Below are positions 29,515 through 38,501 of a stretch of DNA of 38,501 nucleotides, one piece after another. The stretch covers positions 757,596 through 796,096 of the forward strand of contig BCJX01000003.1 of NCBI GenBank assembly GCA_001600415.1, written 5' to 3'. The position numbers were made by a program, and so were the translations under genes. The number at the start of each line of letters is the position of its first letter. Positions within the stretch are counted from its first letter, which is position 1. This DNA is from Pascua guehoae (taxonomy: Eukaryota > Basidiomycota > Tremellomycetes > Trichosporonales > Trichosporonaceae). Under the pieces are notes generated by a model. It saw nothing but the letters and a program-made list of their open reading frames with translations, was not told the origin of the DNA and ran no database searches.

Positions 29515-30246
29515 TCCACTCCCACCTCAGTTTCCAATTCGGCCATGCACCCACCCTCCCTACCTGCCCCACGCGGCCCAGGCCATCTGTGCACCAAAGG
29601 ACAACGGAAGCAAATTGCGAATGCTGCCACCACACCACACCTCATGCGGGATTTGGATTTCGTGGCAGTCTTCAACCTCACCTTAGGTTGGCAGGATCAC
29701 TCACCGCCTGGCGTGTTGACGTCTGGCGACGCTACCTGCTGTAGCCACGAGTCTTCTCACTACGTGAAGTAGATGTCATCTCTTTCTTTGTACCTCCTTT
29801 TCAGCACTAATAGAATCATCACGCGGGTAGGCGAGTCACAAAGCACCCTCCAACCCCCGAGCTGCTAGAAACCTCGAGTCGCCTCATTTACGGCTCACCA
29901 CAGCGGTCAAACACATTATGACCTCGGGCCATGATGACGGTAGGACAGCGAGGGGGGGACGGGGGTTTTCCTCACAAACTCGCTTGCATCCGAATTGAAG
30001 GAACTTTTGTTATTATGATTCTCTGTGGCGCATTTTAACGCAGTGGCACTCGCTAGACCCTCATCTCAGATGGGGGCCAAATGGCCCTCTATCAAAGCAT
30101 CGTGGCATTGGGAAATGGGCGTCTTTGGGGAACCAACCTTGGAGAACCACCGTTAGGGCCATTCTCACAAATCCCTCTGAGGCCTTGGAGGTTTGTTGCT
30201 TGCCCGGACCCCGTAATGAGTCCCAAGTGTCCATAGGGGTAATCTC

Positions 30247-30402
30247 ATGCTAAACTACTATACTGTGACTGGTATAAAGCACTGGAAGAATGCAGACCCG
30301 GACATTACTACGACTCAACTTCCAGAAGGCCTAACGGGGACGTTTGACATCGGAACAGAGGTTCCAGTGACATGGGATTGCCTATATGTGGTTGCACAGT
30401 GA
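30247..30402 (+). CDS. Possible small ORF or gene relic, 51 codons
   Basis: From a true ATG this frame reads MLNYYTVTGIKHW..., then LPEGLTGTFDIGTEVPVTWD, and stops after YVVAQ. The composition (Thr, Val, Gly, aromatic residues, few Arg/Ser) looks more like a beta-rich protein than a shadow of random GC-rich DNA. No antisense gene explains it, and I recognise no family. It could be a real small protein, a first exon, or the remains of a longer gene; a similar-looking LGKNATVLVPLGRPS stretch follows in another frame just downstream, which would fit a decayed gene. Confidence 0.25.
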   Translation: MLNYYTVTGIKHWKNADPDITTTQLPEGLTGTFDIGTEVPVTWDCLYVVAQ

Positions 30403-31332
30403 CCTGGGCAAGAACGCTACAGTACTTGTACCACTCGGACGGCCGTCGCGCGTCCGCAGCCGACCCAGGTGTGGGACCGCTGCCGCTCAGTGCACCTTGG
30501 GACACTGATAAGACATTTTCTGGCGTCGGTTGTGGGGAATGCTTAGCTCTGCGGGTGTTCTCAGACAATGTTGCCCACATTTCCATCACTGAACCAACGT
30601 GGCACGCTCCTGCATGCTCTGTACGTGCTGTACGACGAGGGGAACATGATGTGATGCTACTGGGTTTGCTGGCAAAGTGCCACAATCGCTCTGGTGCATC
30701 CTCACTCGCATCGCATCCTAAAGTGGCGGGCGATCGAGGCGCAACAACGGAAGCAAACATTAAAAAAATTGGCTTCCAACGGCGTCATACCTTGCCTCAT
30801 AGGCCCGCGATGGCAAGCCTATCAGTGCTAAATGACCCGCTGTGCTGGAAGGGGATGCAGGCAAAAGCATGCAGCCAAAAGAGGCAAGAGGCCCCAGGCC
30901 CAAGGGGGGGATGGCATGCAACGGGTGGTTATCCGGCGGTTGCACTGCTCGCGCTGCTCGCTGGCTGTACCGTACCGTGCCAGGCAGGGCCCTGCCAGGG
31001 GCCCAGGTTGTAGACGTTGTACGTTGAGGATGGATGGTCTCGATCAAGAATACCCAGATCCAGCATCCCAGTCGGCTGGGCTTTGTTCAACAATCTCCTC
31101 TTCTCCATCGTCTTGCCTTCAACCCCACCATCAAAAGACAGAAACACCCACGGCCACACTCGACGAGGCTGCCCCCATCTGTCTCCCTTTCACCCCCTTT
31201 CCCCTCCCCTTCCTCGGCCTCTCGCCACCCCCCCGCCCGCCTCCTGCCCAAAAAACGCGGCACTAGCACCGCGCGGCCCCGTCAACACTCTCCCTCCTTG
31301 ATCCGTTCCGCCCCCCGTCCACCAACCCAGTC

Positions 31333-34300
31333 ATGAGTTGGCAGCCACAAGCCGAGGGCCTCCAGGTCGTCCTCAACATGTTGCGGGACTCGACCAGCTC
31401 GGACCCCGAAACTGTCAAGAATGTCACGATTGTAAGTGGTGGCTGGCTGGCAAAAAGGAGGGCCGCGGCGCCATCGCCGCCATCGCCAAAACTGAGGACA
31501 GTGCTGACGCTTGTGTGCGCCTGTTGTTTGGGTCCCATCTCGTCACCATTGCCTGTGCTCAACTGTTGCCCGCCATGTTTCTTTTTTGGGCAACACATGT
31601 CCTGCTGATATGCTCGTCTGCGCCATGTTCCATTGCAGCGCCTGGAAGAGCTCCGCACCATCCCCGACTTCCTGGCGTACCTCTCGCACATCCTTGTGTT
31701 TGGCACGCAAGAGTCCGAGGTCCATCGCTCCATCGCTGGTATCTTGCTCAAGAATTCGCTGCGGCCGCAAGCCACCAATGTCACCAACAGCGACCCCCGC
31801 GCGATGGCCTACATCAAGAGCACTATTCTGCAGGGTCTCGCCGACCCATCGTCCCAAGTCCGTCACACGGCCAGCTCTGTCGTCACGTCTCTCATGTGGC
31901 ACGACGCGCCGGGTGCATGGCCCGAGGCACTCGACACTTTGACCAAGGGGTTGCAATCGCAGGACGCCAACCTTGTGGACGTGAGTGGTTTCCCTCAACT
32001 CCCACAGTCGCATGGCTAATGAGTAACAGGGAGTGTTTGACTCGTTCCAAAAGATTGCCGAGGACTGCCCCAACCGTCTCAACATGACTGTCTCTGGAGT
32101 CAATCTCATGGACCACCTTGTGCCGCAGTTTGTCAACTTTACCGCGCACCAGGACGAAAAGATCCGCATGTACGCACTCGAGACCCTCCAGGCGTTTGCG
32201 TCGTTGCGCACCGAGTCGCTGGATGCCAACATTGACGTCTACCTCCAGGCCTTGTTCCGTCGCGCGTCTGACCCGTCGTCGGATGTGCGCCGTATTGTGT
32301 GCACTGCCTTGGGCATGATCCTCAGCTGGCGCCCCGACAAGCTCGTCCCGGAGATGAAGAATGTCGTCGAGTACATTGCCTTTTGCACCAAGGACAAGGA
32401 CGAGACGGTCGCGCTCGAAGCATGCGAGTTCTGGCTCACGTTTGCCGAGGACCCTGTCCTCAAGGACCAGCTCCGCTCCTACCTCGACCGCGTTGCCCCG
32501 CTCCTCCTCGAGGGCATGATCTACTCGGATGTCGACCTCCTCTACCTCGACAATGATGAGGAGGACGAGGCTGTTCCGGACAAGGAGTCGGACATCAAGC
32601 CCCGTGCCTATGGTGGCAAGTCGCACGGTGCCCACGAGACCAACGAGGCTTCGGGCACCGCAGGTGCTTCCAAGTCGCGTGAGGCTGCTGAGCGGGCTCT
32701 CGAAGAGGAAGAGGACGAGGACGACTACGACGATGACGACTTTGATGATGACGACGACGACGGAGCAGGAGACTGGAACATTCGCAAGTGCTCGGCGGCC
32801 GCCCTCGACGTCATGGCCGTCTCGTTTGGCAATGAGCTGCTCAACATTCTCCTCCCCTACCTCAAGGACCGCCTCTTCCACGAGGACTGGCGTTATCGCG
32901 AGAGCGGCATTCTCGCTCTCGGTGCCATTGCCGAGGGTTGCATCGACGGCCTCGAGCCCCACCTTCCCAACCTCGTCAACTGGCTCATTGGCTCGCTGGC
33001 AGACAAGAAGGCTCTCGTCCGCTCCATCACGTGCTGGACACTTGGTCGCTACTCGAGCTGGATCGTCGCCGTCTCGGCTCAGGACAAGACGACCCTCTTC
33101 ATTCCCGCCATGGAGGGCCTTCTCCGCATGGTCCTCGACGCCAACAAGCGCGTCCAGGAGGCAGGCTGTTCTGCGTTTGCCACACTCGAAGAGGAGGCCG
33201 GCGGCGAACTGGTTCCCTTCCTCGAGCCTATTCTCCGCAACCTGACCTTTGCCTTTAGCAAATACCAGCAGAAGAACCTCCTCATCCTCTACGATGCCAT
33301 GGGAACCCTTGCCGACTCGGTCCAGGGCGCTCTCGGCGAGCCACAGTACATGGAGATTCTCATGCCCCCTCTTATCGACAAGTGGATGACGCTTGGCGAC
33401 GCCGACGCCGACCTTGTTCCCCTTCTCGAGGTAAGCATCGGACTAACAATGGCTCAGTGCCGGGACTAACATGCCTCAGTGCTTGTCTTCGGTGACGCTT
33501 GCTGCTGGCAAGGCGTTTGCTCCTTGGGCACAGCCAATCTACCAGCGCTGCATCAAGATTATCGCCTCTTCTCTCGCGCAGTGGGATGCCTTTTCGGCTG
33601 ACCCCGAGAATGTCGAGGAGCCCGACAGGACGTTTATCGTCGTGGCCCTCGACCTTCTCTCGGGCCTTGCCCAGGGTCTTTCGGACCAGATGCCCGAGCT
33701 CATCAACAGCACGCAGCCTCCTCTCTTGCAGCTCGTTGCCATGTGCTTGAACGTGAGTATACCATGTTGGCCCTCGTGGTTCCTTTGCTAATCATTTTCT
33801 AGCACTTTGAGCCCCCCGTTCGCCAGTCGGCCCACGCACTCCTTGGAGACATGGCCATGACCTGCTTCCCACTTCTCCGGCCCTTCATCCCCGACCTTAT
33901 GCCCGCCATCATCAACCAGATTACTCCCGAGCCTTCTCTCGACTTTGTGAGCGTGTGCAACAACGCTGCCTGGGCTGCTGGTGAGATTGCCATCCAGTTC
34001 AAGGACGACGCGAGTGCCATCGAGCCGTTTGCCGACGACCTCATCAAGCGCCTCGTTCCCATTCTTCTCAACTCCAAGTCGCCAAAGTCGCTCTCGGAGA
34101 ACGCTGCCGTCACCATCGGACGCTTGGGTCTCGTGTGCCCCCAACGGGTCGCCCCTCACCTTGGCTCGTTTGCCCAGGCATGGTGCACTGCCCTCTGGGA
34201 GATCAAGGACAATGACGAAAAGGACTCGGCATTCCGTGGCTTCTGCATGCTCATCAGCACCAACCCCGCGGGCCTCGAGACCAGTTTCCTGTACTTCTGC

Positions 34301-34462
34301 AACGCCGTTTGCAAGTGGCAGCACCCCTCGCGCGAGCTCGACAACATGTTCCGCCAGATCCTTCAGGCGTTCAAGCTGCAGCTTGGCGACAACTGGGAGC
34401 CACAGGTTAACACGTTCCCGTCGGTCATCCGTGAACGTCTCCGCGAGCGCTACCAGGTGTAA
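31333..34462 (+). CDS. KAP104: Transportin, karyopherin beta-2 (KAP104)
   Basis: Exons 31333-31431, 31639-31980, 32030-33430, 33480-33752 and 33803-34462 give 924 residues; introns are 207, 49, 49 and 50 nt. It is a HEAT-repeat nuclear import receptor that carries PY-NLS cargoes such as hnRNP-type proteins and responds to Ran-GTP. Family-specific blocks in order are WQPQAEGLQVVLNMLRDS, IAGILLKNSLRP, VALEACEFWLTFAEDP, an acidic HEAT-8 loop near residues 372-393 (runs of Glu and Asp), DWNIRKCSAAALDVMAV, ESGILALGAIAEGC, KKALVRSITCWTLGRYSSW, RVQEAGCSAFATLEEEA, FAFSKYQQKNLLILYDAMGTLADSV, VALDLLSGLAQGL, SVCNNAAWAAGEIAIQ and DEKDSAFRGFCMLI. The acidic loop is the element that in transportins couples Ran-GTP binding to cargo release. 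Length matches the family (about 890-930). Confidence 0.96.
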
Positions 34463-35197
34463 GACTACACGTGTCTGTCTGAACCGTCTTCATGTCTGCC
34501 CTGTCACGGCGATCCAGAGAACTAGCCAGTAGCAGTCTCCGTGATCCCTGTGTTTCGGCCTTGTTACCCTCGCCGACATACCCCCACTTAGAGTAGGCAA
34601 ATCACTGCATCTATACCCCTCCATACAACTTGTCAGACTGGCAATAGGTAGATCATACATAGCAAACCTTCCCTTTTCCCCACGGCTCCATTGCATTACT
34701 CGTACGGCGCGAGCTACACCCTACCCTACCCGACCCCCCTCCCCCCCGTGACGTCCATAGCATTTTCCAGTCCAGTCCATACTGCGATGTTTGTGTGAAA
34801 TGAAGTGCAACGGCTGAGACATGACACTGGTGGTGTGGGCATCTGAGGTCGAGGCGCCTGTCAAGACGTTGTCTGGTCCCTTCAACCGCCGAATGTTGGC
34901 TTGTTGAGCTCAAAGACTCTATGCTATCGGCAGCCTAGTGGAAGTGTCTTTGAGCATGTACAGGAAGAGTATACCGATCGATGATGGCGGCAGCGCAGAC
35001 CGTCTGGCCATAGTGGTTGATGCCGCCTCCACTTTGGTGCCTTGTATGGGCGGGACCTTTCTGCTGGGTGGCGATGAACGGCAGCCACAGCAACTCTTGT
35101 TTTCGCCCCTCGTCATAACCACCTATACTGTTGCCTCTTCCCAATCCCATCACCTAAACCTCCTCGCCAGCCTCTCATTGCATCCCTTCTGCCAAAG
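34463..35197. other. KAP104 3' flank and WDR70 promoter
   Basis: 735 bp lie between two co-directional genes. The region near 34700-34750 is a C-rich stretch. The last 100 bp is a CT/CA-rich leader. No gene or RNA was seen. Confidence 0.5.
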
Positions 35198-37444
35198 ATG
35201 GACAGCTTTGGCCTCCCGATGAGCTTTGGCAAAAAGCCAATGAAGAAGACTTCCAACGTCAAAGCACAGGTGGCCAAGACGAAACGCGACGAGGTGAGTA
35301 CCAAATGGGCATGCCTCCACTTGCTCACCCCCATCTCACACCTCAGCCTGCGCGCCCTGCCATTCCTGCTCCCCGAGAGGTGCCCAAGGCGACCACTGCC
35401 GACAAAGAGTCTCCTGGTCCAGGACCATCCAAGCCACCAGCCGACGATGGCGATGACGACGACGACGATGTAGGCCCCGCACCCCCGACGGGCAGCAAGC
35501 GGAAAGCCGACGATAGCGACGACGAACTCGAGGAGGAAGAGGATAGGACACCGGTGACGCATGAGATTGTGCTCAAGGACCACACAAAGGCGAGTAGGCG
35601 CGTGGGGTGAGGAGCGGCTCTGGAGAGGGATGAGCTGCAGAATGCTAGAGAGACGGGCTTGCAGAATATCAAAGCAGCGAACTGGCAGGGGGGCCGAGCT
35701 GCAGAACTGTGGAGCAATGAACTTGAGACGGCCAGGGTGACGAGCTGCAGAACCTCAAAGTGGGACGGGGTGCGGAACCATAGAGGCGAACGACTTGCAG
35801 AACGCTAGAGAGCAACAAGAGGCAGAACCGTAACGAGGAAGAAACAGAAGGCTTGAAGGGAACAAGGACAGGACGCTGACCCACAGCTCACATCCGCCAT
35901 CGCTGTCGACTCCTCTGGGGCCCGTTTCGCGACTGGCAGCCATGACTATGACTGCAAGATGTGGGACTTTGGCGGGATGGACCAGCGATTGCGGCCGTTT
36001 AAGAGCTTTGAGCCCAACGGATCATACTTTGTGCACGATCTGAGCTTTTCACCCGACGGCAAGCGTCTCCTCGTCATCAGCGGCACTTTTTACCCAAAGG
36101 TGTTTAACCGCGATGGCGAGGACGAGATTGAGTTTAAAAAGGGAGACGTGTACCTGCGCGACATGAAGGTGACCAAGTGAGTGCAGCGAACAGGTTGGAA
36201 GCAGATGCGTACCGGGACTGCTGGCTAACAGACCCTAGGGGCCACATTGCCGAGATCAACTCTGGATCATGGCACCCTACCGACAACAAGCTGTTCCTCA
36301 CGGCTTCCAACGACTCGACTGTGCGGATATGGGATGTAAACGACCGGACCAAGCAGAAACAGGTCATTGTCGTGCGCTCCAAGGAACGGGGGAACAAGAC
36401 GCGTGTGACGGCGTGCGCGTGGAGCCCAGATGGAAAGCTCATTGCGGGCGCATGTCTCGACGGCGCGTTGCATATCTGGCGCACTGGATCAAACTATGCG
36501 CGACCAGACCGGAGCAATGATGCTGCGCACGCAAAGGAGGCGGCGACGACGTGCGTCGCCTTCTCACCCGACAGCCAACGGCTCGTGTCGCGCTCCCAAG
36601 ACGGCACTGTTAAGCGTGGGTTATATATCTCTGGAGGCAGCTAACCCGCCCAGTCTGGGATGTCAAGAGTCTGCGCAAGCCCCTCGCTGTGGCCAACAAC
36701 ATTGACAATCGGTATCCCGAGACGAGCGTCGCGTTTTCGCCCGATGGCCGCCAAGTCCTGGTAGGCACGGCGATTAACACGCGCGACGAAGAGGCCATTG
36801 GCGAGCTCTTGTTCCTGAGCACCGACGACCTGAGCGTCACGCGCCGCGTACCCATCGCCAAGGGTGCGTCGGTCGTGCGCGTCCTATGGCACTCGCGCAT
36901 CAACCAGGTGAGCTATCAACATTCTGTACGGCTTCTGACGGTAGATTTTCTGCACGCTGTCCAACGGCGCAGTGTACGTGCTCTACTCACCCCGCTCGTC
37001 GATTCACGGCGCGCTCCTCCCGCTCTCCAAGATGCCGCGCACCAAAGCACGCGAGTCGTACACGACCGCCGACCTCCAGCCGGTCGTGTTCACGCCCGAC
37101 GCGCAGCCCATGCACGGCGACCAGAAACACGGCTTGTCGCTGCACCAGCAGGAAAAGCGCGCCAAGCGCTTCAAGCCCGTCGAGCCCGTTTCGGGCGTCG
37201 GCATGGGCGGGCGTATCGGCGCGTCCGCGACGGCCGGCTTTGTGCAGGACGTGTTCAAGAACCGCCTCGGGCACGAGGACGTGAGTGAAAAGCACGCGGC
37301 GGGGGATAATGGTCTGTGATAGGTGTACTGACGCCACAGCCACGCGAAGCACTACTCAAATACGCCACAAAGGAGGAGCAGAGTGAACGCCAAAAGTACA
37401 TGGCTAAAACGGATGGTGGCGAGGGACAAGGGGACAACGAGTAG
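35198..37444 (+). CDS. WDR70: WD40-repeat protein, WDR70 / gastrulation-defective-1 family
   Basis: Seven exons (35198-35293, 35347-35589, 35887-36176, 36239-36615, 36654-36907, 36945-37280, 37340-37444) give 566 residues. The N-terminus has FGKKPMKKTS and an acidic/Pro-rich linker. PVTHEIVLKDHTK then leads into WD repeats with TGSHDYDCKMWDFGGMD, SFEPNGSYFVHDLSFSPDGK, KGDVYLRDMKVTKGH, NDSTVRIWDV, CLDGALHIW and SRSQDGTVKLWDVKSLRKPL. The C-terminal family block follows: VVRVLWHSRINQ, GRIGASATAGFV and PREALLKYA. Family knowledge: WDR70 acts with the CUL4-DDB1 ubiquitin ligase and is linked to H2B monoubiquitination in the DNA-damage response. Junctions follow family continuity, and intron 2 must use a GC donor (AAG|GCGAGT at 35590). 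The long GC-AG intron is full of degenerate repeats. Confidence 0.92.
35620..35830. repeat. Degenerate GAGCTGCAGAA-type repeats in the WDR70 GC-AG intron
   Basis: Variants of GAGCTGCAGAA, GGCTTGCAGAA and GACTTGCAGAA recur six or so times at irregular 30-50-bp spacing, two followed by GCTAGAGAG. The array fills most of the 297-nt intron and contains many CAG trinucleotides that mimic acceptors. Confidence 0.65.
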
Positions 37445-38113
37445 AGGCATGCAGTGTCAAGGGCGGGACGAGCGCGGTGGCGCGTGGCGGGCCGTAGCGG
37501 CATGGTGGCGTAGAGTGGAAACCGCCCCTCGCCCAGAGCCAGATGCAGCATCTTGTGGTAGCACGGTACGGTTGCGCACGGGCAAGGGCAAGAATCTTTG
37601 TGGGACACCGTGGTGCCTTTGGCAGACTCGGAACAATAGCCCCAGGGCCGCCGAGGCATGCCAGGCAGTCGGTGGCCCTCGACGATCATCCGTCCCGACC
37701 GCGTCGGCGTGTTTGCAACTTGAACCAACCCATGGCGTTGCGCTGTATGTGTTGTCGTGAACAAAACCAGTGCTTGAGATTTGTGGATGTGCGACCGACC
37801 TACCGATGCTGATTTGCGGATGTACGACCGCACTACCTGCATGGAGGTCAGTCGTTGCGTGCGACGTAAAGGGGGGAGCACAAAGGGGTCCATTGTATAC
37901 AAGAGCACAACAACAAAGAGCACAAAGAGCACAAAGGCACTGAGCACAAAGAGAACAAAGGACACCGAGCACAATACAAAAGATGGAGAATGACACAGAG
38001 GACCAGCCATACAAGACCCCCAAACATCTCGCTCTGCCTTCATCTCTCACACAGCGCAACACGCAAACACAACGTTCTTCCACACCCCAGACCACACCCA
38101 ACACACGCAAACG
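37445..38113. other. WDR70 3' flank and promoter of the last gene
   Basis: An imperfect direct repeat (TGTGGATGTGCGACCGACCTACC-like, at about 37781-37803 and 37814-37836) and a GAGCACAAA-type array (about 37902-37976) are present. The final ~100 bp is CA-rich leader. No gene was recognised. Confidence 0.55.
37902..37976. repeat. GAGCACAAA-type purine-rich repeat array
   Basis: GAGCACAAA/GAGCACAAC and shorter ACAAAG variants recur about six times, with a strong A-rich bias on the plus strand, about 140-210 bp upstream of the next start codon. Confidence 0.7.
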
Positions 38114-38438
38114 ATGCCACCTCGCAAGAACCTCGTAGGCGGCTGGCCCCCAAACCCCGGCCAGACTGCTACATCTGCGACTGCCCCGTCGGCACCGGGC
38201 ATGATGGCCCCCACCGGCACGCATTCACCCACACCCACACCCACAAGCACACCCACGACCATGTCCACGGCCATGTCCATGAACATGTCCACACCCACGA
38301 CCGTGTCCACGGCCATGCCCCCACCCACGACGCCGCCCGTATGGCCCACGACGCCCGTGCGGGGCGTGGCGCGCAAGTACCCGTGCTGGGCGTGGCCGGG
38401 GTGTGCTGGACAGCGGGGCACGGGGTGGAATAAGAATG
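38114..38438 (+). CDS. Unrecognised protein, first exon (gene cut by the window end)
   Basis: From the ATG after a CA-rich leader, 108 codons run to a likely donor GTGCGT at 38439 with one base left over; sequence beyond it is G-rich and does not look coding. The N-terminus is followed by a Thr/Pro/Met-rich low-complexity stretch (38220-38350), then ARKYPCWAWPGCAGQRGTGWNKNG. The Cys spacing and following aromatic loosely recall the start of a C2H2 zinc finger (YxC...PGC), but the Cys-Cys spacing is one residue longer than usual and the histidines would lie off the window. In another frame the same repeat encodes a His/Thr-rich stretch, which I take as a shadow. Function unknown. Confidence 0.4.
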
Positions 38439-38501
38439 GTGCGTTCAGGCAGGGGAGGGGGTGGGGGAGGAAGAAAGGTGGGGGAGGGAGAAAGTTGGGG
38501 G

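Larger units (their letters stand above)
29337..31332. other. Divergent intergenic region between SMC4 and KAP104 (2.0 kb)
   Basis: An ACGCGT element lies at 29509-29514 on the SMC4 side. The middle is sparse, with a 51-codon ORF at 30247-30402 and an overlapping 213-codon ORF (30372-31013) in another frame, neither recognised. A 14-bp palindrome GGCAGGGCCCTGCC lies at 30983-30996. The last ~200 bp is C-rich leader of KAP104. Confidence 0.5.

Noticed and set aside
28119..29772. Plus-strand ORFs of 400 and 494 codons
   Set aside because: Both are antisense to the first exon of SMC4, and their Ser/Ala/Arg-rich composition is that of a shadow frame.
30372..31013. 213-codon plus-strand ORF from a true ATG
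   Set aside because: It is Cys/Arg/Pro-rich with no domain, overlaps a better-looking frame, and is opposed by an equally long minus-strand ORF, so chance is the simplest explanation.
37990..38433. His/Thr-rich frame (HTHTHTHKHTHDH-type) as a metal-binding protein
   Set aside because: It is the alternate frame of a Thr/Pro repeat in the ORF starting at 38114, and its N-terminal part lies in the leader of that gene.

Overview
This is a eukaryotic, intron-rich, GC-rich nuclear window, almost certainly fungal. Gene content (a fungal Dbp3 helicase, a Hem13-type oxidase, an SP-family sugar permease), short GT-AG introns (mostly 34-130 nt, several exactly 38 nt), CTNAY-like branch points just before the acceptor, and CA-rich 5' leaders ending in Kozak-like ATGs point to a basidiomycete. 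A Tremellomycetes/Trichosporonales-type yeast is my best guess, but it is an inference from gene style and not from a marker gene.

Layout. 1-771 (-): 5' part of a glutathione-peroxidase-like thiol peroxidase, running off the left edge. 2172-4292 (-): DBP3 RNA helicase. 5026-6057 (-): ribosomal protein eL31, with an ATG-only coding exon and a 15-nt microexon. 7104-9164 (-): sugar permease in eight exons. 9165-11663: 2.5 kb gene desert. 11664-12419 (-) and 13350-14231 (+): two divergently transcribed unknown proteins of about 216 aa that I find to be paralogues of each other, with a shared intron position. 15857-15953 (+): tRNA-Glu(CUC) with a 25-nt intron. 17268-18185 (+): quinone oxidoreductase-like MDR enzyme. 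18771-20337 (-) and 20917-23687 (+): coproporphyrinogen oxidase HEM13 and the ubiquinone-biosynthesis kinase COQ8, sharing a 579-bp divergent promoter. 24148-29336 (-): condensin subunit SMC4, convergent with COQ8. 31333-34462 (+): transportin KAP104. 35198-37444 (+): WDR70-like WD40 protein. From 38114 (+): first exon of an unrecognised gene cut by the window end.

How the genes relate. DBP3 and RPL31 lie head-to-tail on the same strand and both serve the 60S ribosomal subunit. HEM13 and COQ8 are both mitochondrial cofactor genes and share a promoter with three CCAAT boxes. The rest are unlinked housekeeping genes. Exon joins below were deduced by hand from splice signals, reading frame and protein-family continuity. 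All join in frame, and most agree with a conserved family sequence across the junction.

The most novel-looking points are the divergent paralogue pair of unknown function, extreme exon/intron architecture (3-, 4-, 15- and 16-nt coding exons, a 34-nt intron), long poly-C/G tracts confined to introns (one beside an assembly gap), a duplicated branch-point/acceptor in KAP104, and a GC-AG intron in WDR70. I see no transposon, CRISPR array, phage or biosynthetic cluster.
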